Source: an uncultured Pseudomonadota bacterium
GTDB lineage: Bacteria > Pseudomonadota > Gammaproteobacteria > Steroidobacterales > Steroidobacteraceae
Length of the DNA: 64,000 bases
NCBI GenBank assembly: GCA_903884235.1
Contig: CAISEB010000043.1
Coordinates: 1-64,000, forward strand
Reading direction: 5' to 3'
Below are positions 50,364 to 58,617 of this stretch, in pieces; position 1 is the first letter of the stretch, and every line of letters starts with the position of its first letter. A program made the position numbers and the translations under genes. A model generated the notes under the pieces. The model did not search any database. It was not told where the DNA came from and was given only the letters and a program-made list of their open reading frames with translations.

Positions 50364-52347
50364 CCTGCGTTCGGCAATCCGGCTCGTCCCGTCGCTGCTG
50401 CTCGGGTGCGCTGCGCTTGCCGGCCAGGCTCGCGCGGACTCCGCGCCGCAGTGGCTGCACGCGCTGGCCGCAGCTCCGGTCCCGGAGCACGACGACAAGA
50501 CCAATGCGCTGCAACTGATCGGCGAGACCACGATCACGGTTCGTGCCGACGGCCGAATCCGGCGCCTTGAGCGCGCCGCGTTCCGGATCCTGCGGCCGGA
50601 AGGCCAGGACCGCGGTCGGCTCGTGGTCCCGTTCGACGACCAGAGCAAGATCCTCGACATGCACGCCTGGTCGATCCCGACGTCGGGCAAGGACTTCGCC
50701 ATCAAGGAGCGCGACGCGATCGAGTCCGCGCTGCCGGGGATCGCGAATGGCGAGCTCGTCTCGGACGTCCGCGCGAAGCTCCTGCTGATCCCGGCGGCGC
50801 AGCCGGGCAGCGTCGTCGGCTATGAATACGAACAGGAGGCGCGGCCCTACCTGATCGGCGACGAATGGGGGTTCCAGGACACGGTTCCGGTGCGGGAGGC
50901 TCGCTACACGCTGAACCTGCCGGCGGGCTGGGGCTATCGCGTCGCGTGGCTCCACCACGCGCCAGTTGAGCCCGCCAGCGTCTCGCCCACCCAGGTCAGC
51001 TGGGTGGTCCACGACGAGGCTGCCGTGCCGATCGAGTCGGACATGCCGCCGTGGCGTGGAATCGCCGCGAGGATGGTCGTTACCCTGGTTCCGCCGGGCG
51101 GCGCGCCGACGGGCCTCGACTCGTGGAAGAACCTCGGCGACTGGTACGCCGAACTCGTGCGCGGCCGCCGCGACGCGACGCCTGAGATCCGTGAACGCGT
51201 GGCCGCACTGACGGCCGGGAAGGACACGCCGCTCGCGAAGATCGAGGCGCTGGCGCGGTACGTGCAGACCGACATCCGCTACGTCGCGATCGAGCTCGGC
51301 ATCGGCGGCCATCAGCCGCATCCGGCCGCCGACGTGTTCCGGCATCGCTACGGCGACTGCAAGGACAAGGTGACGCTGCTCGGCTCGATGCTCAAGGAGA
51401 TCGGCGTCGAGTCCTACTACGTGGCCATCAATACCTCCCGCGGTGCCGTCGGTCCCGACTCGCCGCCGAGCACCGATTTCGACCACATGGTCATGGCGAT
51501 CCAGCTGCCGGCCGGGGTCGACGCGACGAAGCTCGGTGCCGTCGTGCAGCATCCGGCGCTCGGCAAGCTGCTGTATTTCGACCCGACCGACGCGATGACC
51601 CCGCTCGGCGGCCTGACGGGTGATCTGCAGGACAACCATGCGCTGCTCGTCGCGCCGGGCGGCGGGGAACTCGTCCACCTGCCGCAGCTGAAACCCGCGG
51701 CCAACACGGTGCAGCGGACCGCGCACGTCGTCCTCGATGCCGACGGCGGCCTGCACGGCGCGCTGGTGGTGCGCAGCACGGGCGACTACGCGGCGATGGA
51801 GCGATATGCACTGCGCTCGGTCGAGCGGGAATCCGACCGGCTGAAGCCGATCGAGGCGCTGCTCGCGGAGTCCGTGCCGAACTACCAGATCGTCGACTCC
51901 AAGATCGGCGACATCGCCAACAACGACGTGCCGTTCGAATGGAACCTGACGATCAACTCGACGAAGTACGCCAAGGTCAGCGGCGACCTGCTGCTCGTGC
52001 GACCGCGGATCGTGGGCACCAAGGGCTCCGGCCTCCTCGAGACGCGCGAGGCGCGGCGCCAGCCCGTCGAGTTCGCGCGCACGCGGATCGACAGCGACAC
52101 GTTCGAGATCGAGATCCCGCCGCGCTACGAGGTCGATGAGCTACCGCCGCCCACCAAGGTGGAGTACCCGTTTGGCGCGTACCGCAGCCGCACCGAGGTG
52201 GTCGGCCGGGTGCTGCGCTACACGCGCACGCTCGAGATCCGCCAGCTGAGCGTGCCGGTGGCGCAGGCCGGGGACCTCAAGGCGTTCTATCGAGCCATCC
52301 ACGGCGACGAGGGCCGGATGGCGGTGCTGCACCAGGTCGCGAAGTAG
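50350..52347 (+). CDS. DUF3857 and transglutaminase domain exported protein
   Basis: A 665-residue protein with a signal peptide ending ARA-DS (residue 30). DUF3857 occupies about 50-260, then a transglutaminase-like domain with the catalytic Cys in HRYGDCKDKVTLL (near residue 337), the His in DFDHMVMAIQ and the Asp in YFDPTD; a C-terminal beta-rich region follows. Unlike its upstream neighbour, the triad is complete, so it may cross-link or cleave amide bonds in the periplasm. The 14-base overlap with the upstream gene indicates an operon. Biological role of these pairs is not known. Confidence 0.85.
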   Translation: MRRTDLRSAIRLVPSLLLGCAALAGQARADSAPQWLHALAAAPVPEHDDKTNALQLIGETTITVRADGRIRRLERAAFRILRPEGQDRGRLVVPFDDQSKILDMHAWSIPTSGKDFAIKERDAIESALPGIANGELVSDVRAKLLLIPAAQPGSVVGYEYEQEARPYLIGDEWGFQDTVPVREARYTLNLPAGWGYRVAWLHHAPVEPASVSPTQVSWVVHDEAAVPIESDMPPWRGIAARMVVTLVPPGGAPTGLDSWKNLGDWYAELVRGRRDATPEIRERVAALTAGKDTPLAKIEALARYVQTDIRYVAIELGIGGHQPHPAADVFRHRYGDCKDKVTLLGSMLKEIGVESYYVAINTSRGAVGPDSPPSTDFDHMVMAIQLPAGVDATKLGAVVQHPALGKLLYFDPTDAMTPLGGLTGDLQDNHALLVAPGGGELVHLPQLKPAANTVQRTAHVVLDADGGLHGALVVRSTGDYAAMERYALRSVERESDRLKPIEALLAESVPNYQIVDSKIGDIANNDVPFEWNLTINSTKYAKVSGDLLLVRPRIVGTKGSGLLETREARRQPVEFARTRIDSDTFEIEIPPRYEVDELPPPTKVEYPFGAYRSRTEVVGRVLRYTRTLEIRQLSVPVAQAGDLKAFYRAIHGDEGRMAVLHQVAK

Positions 52348-52366
52348 CGCCGCGCTCGCGCGGCGC
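52347..52366. terminator. Hairpin between convergent genes
   Basis: GCGCCGCG / CGCGGCGC with a CTCG tetraloop, beginning on the last base of the stop codon at 52345-52347 and lying just before the stop of the convergent gene. Confidence 0.5.
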
Positions 52367-52369
52367 CAT

Positions 52370-52804
52370 TCATGGGGTCGCGGCCTGCACCGCGCGGCGG
52401 AACTCGAGCGGGTCGGCGATGTTCTCGAACGCCTCGCGGGTGCCGCCCGTCCCGACCACGACGATCGTGCCATAGCCGAAGATGCGCCCGGCTATGGTCT
52501 GGTCGACGGAGATCGCCTCGACCTTGATCAGCAGCATCTCGACGGTCCGGCGGTGCAGCAGCCCGACCTTGATGATCACCCGCTTGTCGGTGACCGCGAA
52601 TTCGGACGACACGTAGCGGATCCACGCGCCCAGCACCCAGACGATCGCGGCACCGAACAGCGCGCCGCCCGCCGGGATCGAGACGTACGCGAGCGCGATG
52701 CCGGCGATGGCCGCGATCACGGGGAGGGCGAACATCATCTTGTGCAGCCGGGTCTCGTGGGTGACACGCTCACCGGGGAGCAGGCTCTTGCTGACGTAGC
52801 TCAT
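52370..52804 (-). CDS. Membrane protein with bacterial PH (bPH2) domain
   Basis: A 144-residue protein with two membrane segments (MFALPVIAAIAGIALAYV and GALFGAAIVWVLGAWI) and a bacterial pleckstrin-homology-like domain: SSEFAVTDKRVIIKVGLLHRRTVEMLL, IFGYGTIVVVGTGG. Small YdbS/YdbT-like proteins of this kind sit at the inner membrane; function unknown. Single gene, convergent with the transglutaminase-like gene. Confidence 0.8.
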   Translation of the reverse strand: MSYVSKSLLPGERVTHETRLHKMMFALPVIAAIAGIALAYVSIPAGGALFGAAIVWVLGAWIRYVSSEFAVTDKRVIIKVGLLHRRTVEMLLIKVEAISVDQTIAGRIFGYGTIVVVGTGGTREAFENIADPLEFRRAVQAATP

Positions 52805-52938
52805 GGACTCTCCCGCGGCACGGGCGCCGCGCCGTCCATGTTGCCCAAATTCCGCGCACGGCGCATGTCCGGTGCGAACCCCCGGTGTTGCTATGATCCG
52901 GCCGGTTGCGGCGCGCGGGGCGCCAGGCGGGGCGATTC

Positions 52939-54165
52939 ATGCTGCGAAGGTCGGTCGGATTGCTGTTTCTCGGGCTCGTGGCCGCCGGCCTCGCCAGCGC
53001 GGGCGTGCCGGGTCACCCGGCGGGCGGCGCCGAGGCGGCCCTCCGGGCCGAACTCGAGGCCGCCCGCGTGCGCGAGCACGTCCCGGGGATCACGGTCGCG
53101 CTTGCGACCGGCCAGGGCGTGATCTGGAGCGGCGCGGTGGGCTATGCGAACCTCGAGACCCGGGCGCGCGCGCACCCCGGCTACCTCTATGGCATCGGCA
53201 GCATCACCAAGGTCTTCGTCGCCTGTGTCGTGCAGCAGCTCATCGACGAGGGCAGGCTCGATCGCGACGCGACGGCGGCATCGCTGCTCGGCCCCGGGCC
53301 GCTGGACGGCATCCCGAACGGCGACCGCGTGACGATCCGCCAGCTACTCAACCACACGAGCGGCGTTCCGACCTGGGAGTTCGATGCGGACTGGATGCGC
53401 CGCGGCCGGGGCGCGGAGCTCCTCGTCGACCGGCCCTGGCGCAAGGACGAGACGCTCGACTACATCCGTGGCGGCCGCCACGCCGCGACCAACGAGCCCG
53501 GACTCGGCTACGCCTACTCGAATTCGAACTCCACGATCCTCGGGCTGGTCGTCGAGAAGGTCACCGGCCACGACATCGTGCAGGAGCTCGACACGCGGCT
53601 GTTCGCGCCGCTCAGGCTCGCGGACATCCACCTCGAGGGCTTCGAACCGGTCGATGCCGGGCGCCTTCCGGCCCGCTACCACTACGACACGCCGCAGTTC
53701 CGCCACGACGCGGGGCTGCATGCCTCGTACCGCAGCGTCGCCCCGGGTCTCGTCGACGTCAGTCGCTCGAACCTGTCCACGGAATGGACCGCCGGCGGCC
53801 TCGTCGCGAGCGCGCCCGACCTTGCCCGGTTCACGCTGGCGCTGCGCGACGGTCGCGTCGTGAGCCCGGCGGCTTTCGCGCGGATGACGACGTTCCGCCC
53901 TGCCGACGACCCGGGCGAGGAGGCGGGGGAGGGGTTGTTCCGGGAGCCGCTCGAGGGCGCCTCGCTGATCGGCTACGACGGCGGCGTGCTCGGCTTCGGC
54001 GCCGTGATGGGCTGGCTCGAGCACGAGGACCTCGTGATCGTCGTGATGACCAACGTCGGTTCCATGCATTCCGGCGACGCGGCGTTCTTTCCGCTGCGGC
54101 TCGTGCGCTCGAAGGGCTTCGTGCGGGCCGTGCGCGCGCTCGCCGCCGAGCTCGCGCCGCGATGA
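52939..54165 (+). CDS. Serine hydrolase (class C beta-lactamase-like), secreted
   Basis: A 408-residue protein; ATG 52939 begins a signal peptide (LLFLGLVAAGLASAG). The beta-lactamase/penicillin-binding fold is marked by the SxxK motif in GIGSITKVFVA, YSN in YAYSNSNSTILG (the second motif) and a Gly-rich third motif near YDGGVLGFGAVMGW. Family members act as D-aminopeptidases, esterases or beta-lactamases in the periplasm; no specific substrate can be assigned. It overlaps the next gene by ATGA. Confidence 0.85.
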   Translation: MLRRSVGLLFLGLVAAGLASAGVPGHPAGGAEAALRAELEAARVREHVPGITVALATGQGVIWSGAVGYANLETRARAHPGYLYGIGSITKVFVACVVQQLIDEGRLDRDATAASLLGPGPLDGIPNGDRVTIRQLLNHTSGVPTWEFDADWMRRGRGAELLVDRPWRKDETLDYIRGGRHAATNEPGLGYAYSNSNSTILGLVVEKVTGHDIVQELDTRLFAPLRLADIHLEGFEPVDAGRLPARYHYDTPQFRHDAGLHASYRSVAPGLVDVSRSNLSTEWTAGGLVASAPDLARFTLALRDGRVVSPAAFARMTTFRPADDPGEEAGEGLFREPLEGASLIGYDGGVLGFGAVMGWLEHEDLVIVVMTNVGSMHSGDAAFFPLRLVRSKGFVRAVRALAAELAPR

Positions 54166-55556
54166 GACCCGGCGCGTGGCTGTGGCCGTGGCTCGTGCTC
54201 GCCGGCGCGGCGCCGGCGCTGGCGGACGTGGTTCCGAAGGCGGCGATCGACCGGCTCGTGACGGCCGAGATGGCGCGGCAGCGGATCCCGGGGCTCGCGC
54301 TCGCGGTGCTGCGCCACGGTCAGCCCGTATACGTGCGCGGCTACGGGGTCGCCAGCCTCGAATGGCCACGCGAGGTGCGCCCGGACACACGCTTCCAGAT
54401 CGGGTCGATCGGCAAGCAGTTCACGGCGGTCGCCGTGATGATGCTGGTGCGCGACGGCCGCCTCGAACTCGACGCGCCACTCGCGCGCTACCTGCCGGAA
54501 GTGCCCGCGGCATGGTCGGCCGTGACCTTGCGGCGGATGCTGGCGCACCAGTCCGGCATCGCGCAGCTCGACGGCGAAGGGCGCCACCTGCTCGACCTGC
54601 GGCACGAGTACAGCGACGAGGAATACCTGCGGCTCGCGATCTCGCAGCCGCTCGAGTTCGAGCCGGGCACCGATGCCGCCTACAGCGACACGGCCTACGT
54701 GCTGCTCGGCGTCGTGATCAACCGCGTCACCGGGCGCTTCTACGGCGACCTGCTGGCCGAGCGCGTGTTCGCGCCGCTCGCCATGGAACGCACGCGCGTG
54801 ATCTCGGACGAGGACATCGTCCCGGGGCGGGCCAGCGGCTACGAGCTCGACGAGGGCGGGGCACTGCGCAACCAGTCCTTCGTGTCCGCGGCCCTCAACC
54901 GCACGGCCGATGGCAGCCTGTACTCGACGGTCCTCGACCTCGCGCGCTGGGATGCGGCGCTGTACGGCGAGCGCGTGCTGCCGCGGGACGTGCTCGCGCG
55001 CATGTGGCAGGTGGATGCGCTCGCGGGTGGCGAGGCGCCGCTCTACCACTACGGGTATGGCTGGGAGATCAACCACGCGGGTGCCGAGACCGTCATCGAG
55101 TACGACGGCAACTGGCAGGGATTCCAGGCGGCGATGGCGCGCTACCCGGGGCGCGAGCTGACCGTGATCGTGCTGACCAACCGCGCGCTGTGCCGGGTGC
55201 AGTCGATCGCGCATGCCGTGGCCGGCCGGGTCGATCCAGCCCTGCGCCAGGAAGGGCCGGCGCCCGATTCCCGGCCGGCGCTGACGGCCAGCGTCCGTGC
55301 GCTTCTGGAGGCGGCCCGGGGCGGCGACGAGGCCGCCCGCCCGGACGGGCTGACGCGACTGCGCTGGCACGCGCTTGGCCGGGACCTGCGATCGGCCGGC
55401 GCGCTCAAGCACCTGCAGTTCCTCGGCGAGACGCTGCTGCCGGGTGGACTCGAGCGGCGCTATCGCGCCGAGCTTGCCGACATGGTCGAGGTCTACCGGC
55501 TGCGCCATGCCCCGGATGGCCGCGTCGAGGGCCTGGAACTCGATCGGGAGTACTGA
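54162..55556 (+). CDS. Second serine hydrolase (beta-lactamase-related) with C-terminal extension
   Basis: A 464-residue protein with a signal peptide (ALADVV, cleavage near residue 21). SxxK motif GSIGKQFTAVAV, second motif YSD in AAYSDTAYVLLG, and a Gly-rich strand near EYDGNWQGFQAAM. About 80 residues after the catalytic domain form an additional small region (VRALLEAARG to ELDREY) found in some peptidase-related members. Starts at an ATG overlapping the previous stop (ATGA), so both hydrolases are made together. Only distant similarity to the preceding paralogue. Confidence 0.85.
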   Translation: MRPGAWLWPWLVLAGAAPALADVVPKAAIDRLVTAEMARQRIPGLALAVLRHGQPVYVRGYGVASLEWPREVRPDTRFQIGSIGKQFTAVAVMMLVRDGRLELDAPLARYLPEVPAAWSAVTLRRMLAHQSGIAQLDGEGRHLLDLRHEYSDEEYLRLAISQPLEFEPGTDAAYSDTAYVLLGVVINRVTGRFYGDLLAERVFAPLAMERTRVISDEDIVPGRASGYELDEGGALRNQSFVSAALNRTADGSLYSTVLDLARWDAALYGERVLPRDVLARMWQVDALAGGEAPLYHYGYGWEINHAGAETVIEYDGNWQGFQAAMARYPGRELTVIVLTNRALCRVQSIAHAVAGRVDPALRQEGPAPDSRPALTASVRALLEAARGGDEAARPDGLTRLRWHALGRDLRSAGALKHLQFLGETLLPGGLERRYRAELADMVEVYRLRHAPDGRVEGLELDREY

Positions 55557-55600
55557 GCCCGGGCGATGGACGCGGGGCTCGCCCGATGGTCCATATGTCA

Positions 55601-55629
55601 TTGCAATGAATTTCGGAGTCTTTTACATT
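55601..55629 (+). promoter_or_regulatory. Candidate promoter of the receptor-M61 operon
   Basis: -35 TTGCAA at 55601-55606, 17-base spacer, -10 TACATT at 55624-55629, in the only AT-rich part of the 173-base gap before the receptor gene. Both boxes match the consensus at 4 of 6 bases. No LacI-type palindrome is present here. Confidence 0.45.
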
Positions 55630-55729
55630 GAGGTCTGCGCCGTCGGGGGACGGCGCTCACCGGCGCGGCGTTCGTCGCACGGTCCTCAGATCACGATGCG
55701 AGGCGTAGACACGCCCGGGGGAGAGCAGG

Positions 55730-58609
55730 ATGACGCCGATCCGTCACGTGGTTCCGGCCACGACGTCCCGAGTTCTGGCAGCGGCGCTCGGGGCCCTACT
55801 CGGCGCGGCCCTCGTGCCCGCCGCCGGTGCCGCCGAATCAGGCCCCGCGCGCGGGGCGGTGCCGCCGGAGACGCTCGAGTCCGTGGTCGTCACGGGCTCC
55901 TACATCCGCCGTGCGGATGCGGAGACCGCATCGCCGATCACCGTCATCAACGCGGAGGAGATCGCCAAGAGCGGCCTGAACTCCATCGCGGATGTCATTC
56001 GCTCCGCGGCGGCCGACAACAGCGGCACGCTGACCCAGGCGTTCAGCGGTGCGATGGCCGGTGGCGCGAGCGGCATCTCGCTGCGCGGCATGTCGGTGGA
56101 CGCGACGCTGGTGCTCGTCGACGGCCACCGGATGGCGAACTACCCGCTCGCCGATGACGGCCAGAAGTCCTTCGTCGACGTCTCCTCGCTGCCGATGGGC
56201 ATCGTCGACCGCGTCGAGATCCTCAAGGACGGCGCGTCGGCGCTGTACGGCTCGGACGCGATCGCGGGCGTCGTCAACGTGATCCTCAAGAAGCAGTTCG
56301 TCGGCCTGCAGGTCGACGGCAGCGCGGGGCTCTCGTACAAGCACGACGGCCTGACCCAGCGCATGTCGGCGCTGTACGGCTTCGGCGACCTCGCGGCCGA
56401 TGGACGCAACGTCTACTTCAACGTCGAGTATCGGCATCAGTCCTCGATCCCGCAGGAAGCGCGCGGGTCGTACCTGAACCAGCTCGACCTCACGTCCTAC
56501 GTCGACGCCTCGCTCGGCGGCGGGCCGGACCTGCGCGGCGGCGTGCCGGGCAACCTGCCCTTCGGCAATTCCGCGTACACGATCCCAGGCCAGGTGCTGC
56601 CGGTGAACGCCGACCCGAACAGCGTCCCGTTCATGCTGCTGCCCGGCTGCAAGCCCGAGAACGTGCTGCCGAACCAGGGCTGCGCCTGGGACACGAACCA
56701 GTACAAGAAGATCCAGCCGATGTCGGAGGGGATCAACTTCACGACGCACTACACACAGAAGCTCTCGGGCGACTGGCAGAACGCGCTCGCCGCGTCCTAC
56801 TTCCAGTCGAATTCGGAGCAGTTCCGCCAGTCGAACCTCTACAACGCGCCGGTGACGCTGGTGCCGTTCGCCTGGGGTGGCTCGCAGGGTGCGAGCGTCA
56901 ACCAGTTCGACCCGACCACCTCGCAGGTGCTGCTGCCGGCGAACCACCCGGACAACCCGTTCAACCCGGCGAGCCCTTACTATGCATCGGCGCTGGCGTT
57001 CTACGGCGCCGCTGCGATGAGCCAGTACGCCGGCCAGCCGGCGCTCTTCTATGGAGCGCTGATGGGCTTCCCGCCGCAGCACTCGATCTACCGCACGGGC
57101 GTGATGCGGCTCGCCGACGACCTCACCGGCCGGGTCGGCGCGTGGGATCTGACGGCGAGCGTCGGCTACACGCGGGTCTCGACCAACGTCACCTACCAGG
57201 GCTACGTGCGCGCGAGCAAGCTGTATGCCGCGCTCGCCAACAACACGTTCCGGGTCGGGCAGAACGCCTACCTCAATTCGCCGGCGTTGCTTGCCGACAT
57301 CGCGCCGCAGACCGAGGACACCGCGACCTCCGACCTGGCCTACCTCTCGCTCACGGGCACGCGTTCGCTGTTCGCGCTGCCGGGCGGAGACGCGGCGATC
57401 GCCGCCGGCATCGAGGCGCGCACGCAGCGCATCGACAACCCGGGCGAGCCGTACGCGCCGCAGGGCGACATCATCATGGACGGCAGCTTCTTCGCGCATG
57501 GCTCGCAGGCCGTCTACGCCGCGTTCGCCGAGGTCTCGGCACCGCTGCTGCAGTCACTGGAGCTCGATGGCGCGGTGCGCGCCGACCACTACAAGAGCAC
57601 CGGCGTCTCGGTCACGCCGAAGCTCGGCATCAAGTGGAAGGTCATCCCGCAGCTCGCGTTCCGCGGCACCTACGCGCGCGGCTTCCGTGCGCCCGGCATC
57701 GCCGAGAGCGGCAACGCGGGCGTCGCGACGAGCGTCGCGCCGGCGCCCCAGGATCCGTACCGTTGCGGCATCGTCAGCAACAGCATCCTCGACTGCGGGC
57801 TGCCGGGCAGCAGCGTCGCGCTGATCTCGGGCTCCAACCCCAATCTCAAGCCGGAGAAGTCGAGGAGCGTCACGGTCGGCTTCATCGTCGAGCCCGTGCG
57901 CCACGTCAACCTGACGGTCGACTACTTCAACATCCGTCGCGACAACGAGATCGCGCCGGCGCCCTACGACCCGACGCCCGGCACCGGCAACGCGATCCGC
58001 GCCGCCGCGACCGGCACCGACCCGTACGGCCCGATCATCATGTACCTCACGCCGTACGTGAACGCCTCGTACTCGATCACCGCGGGCGTCGACGCCGAGA
58101 TCAAGACCAACTGGAGCCTCGGTGCCTGGGGCAAGCTGACGACCCGCCTCGAGGGCACGCACCTCATCCAGCAGCAGCAGACCTTCGGCGACACGACGTA
58201 CCACTACGTCGGCACCGTGGGCCCGACCTCGCTGAGCGGCTCGGTGGGCACGCCGGCCGATCGCGGCGCACTCAATATCGACTGGTCGCGCGGCCCGGTC
58301 ACGATCGGCGCCACGTACAACTACCACAGCGCGATGAAGGGCATCGACGAATCGACCGGCAGCACGGACTGCCTGCAGCTGTCGCCGGCCAACCCGCACT
58401 GCTACGTCGCCGGATTCGGCTACGTCGAGCTGTACGGGCAGTACGACGTCAGCGAGCACCTGCAGCTGACCGGCACGATCACCAACCTGACGAACCGGCT
58501 CGCGCCGCTCGACAACGTCACGTACGGCGGCCAGAACTACAATCCCTCGCTCGACCAGCCCGGTGCGATCGGCCGGTTCTTCGAACTCGCGTTCCGCTAC
58601 CGCCTCTAG
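55730..58609 (+). CDS. TonB-dependent receptor, second type
   Basis: A 959-residue outer-membrane protein; ATG 55730 has GGGGGAGAG upstream. Signal peptide ends near AAGAAES; TonB-box-like LESVVVTGSYIRR; plug domain (SPITVINAEEIAKSGLNSIA, GISLRGMSVDATLVLVDGHR, VDRVEILKDGASALYGSDAI, AGVVNVILKK) and a barrel ending FELAFRYRL. The plug type differs from the sugar receptor at 7747 and resembles receptors linked to peptide or siderophore uptake. As the head of an operon with an M61 peptidase and an amino acid permease, a peptide-like ligand is likely (inferred). Confidence 0.9.
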   Translation: MTPIRHVVPATTSRVLAAALGALLGAALVPAAGAAESGPARGAVPPETLESVVVTGSYIRRADAETASPITVINAEEIAKSGLNSIADVIRSAAADNSGTLTQAFSGAMAGGASGISLRGMSVDATLVLVDGHRMANYPLADDGQKSFVDVSSLPMGIVDRVEILKDGASALYGSDAIAGVVNVILKKQFVGLQVDGSAGLSYKHDGLTQRMSALYGFGDLAADGRNVYFNVEYRHQSSIPQEARGSYLNQLDLTSYVDASLGGGPDLRGGVPGNLPFGNSAYTIPGQVLPVNADPNSVPFMLLPGCKPENVLPNQGCAWDTNQYKKIQPMSEGINFTTHYTQKLSGDWQNALAASYFQSNSEQFRQSNLYNAPVTLVPFAWGGSQGASVNQFDPTTSQVLLPANHPDNPFNPASPYYASALAFYGAAAMSQYAGQPALFYGALMGFPPQHSIYRTGVMRLADDLTGRVGAWDLTASVGYTRVSTNVTYQGYVRASKLYAALANNTFRVGQNAYLNSPALLADIAPQTEDTATSDLAYLSLTGTRSLFALPGGDAAIAAGIEARTQRIDNPGEPYAPQGDIIMDGSFFAHGSQAVYAAFAEVSAPLLQSLELDGAVRADHYKSTGVSVTPKLGIKWKVIPQLAFRGTYARGFRAPGIAESGNAGVATSVAPAPQDPYRCGIVSNSILDCGLPGSSVALISGSNPNLKPEKSRSVTVGFIVEPVRHVNLTVDYFNIRRDNEIAPAPYDPTPGTGNAIRAAATGTDPYGPIIMYLTPYVNASYSITAGVDAEIKTNWSLGAWGKLTTRLEGTHLIQQQQTFGDTTYHYVGTVGPTSLSGSVGTPADRGALNIDWSRGPVTIGATYNYHSAMKGIDESTGSTDCLQLSPANPHCYVAGFGYVELYGQYDVSEHLQLTGTITNLTNRLAPLDNVTYGGQNYNPSLDQPGAIGRFFELAFRYRL

Positions 58610-58617
58610 GACCCGCC

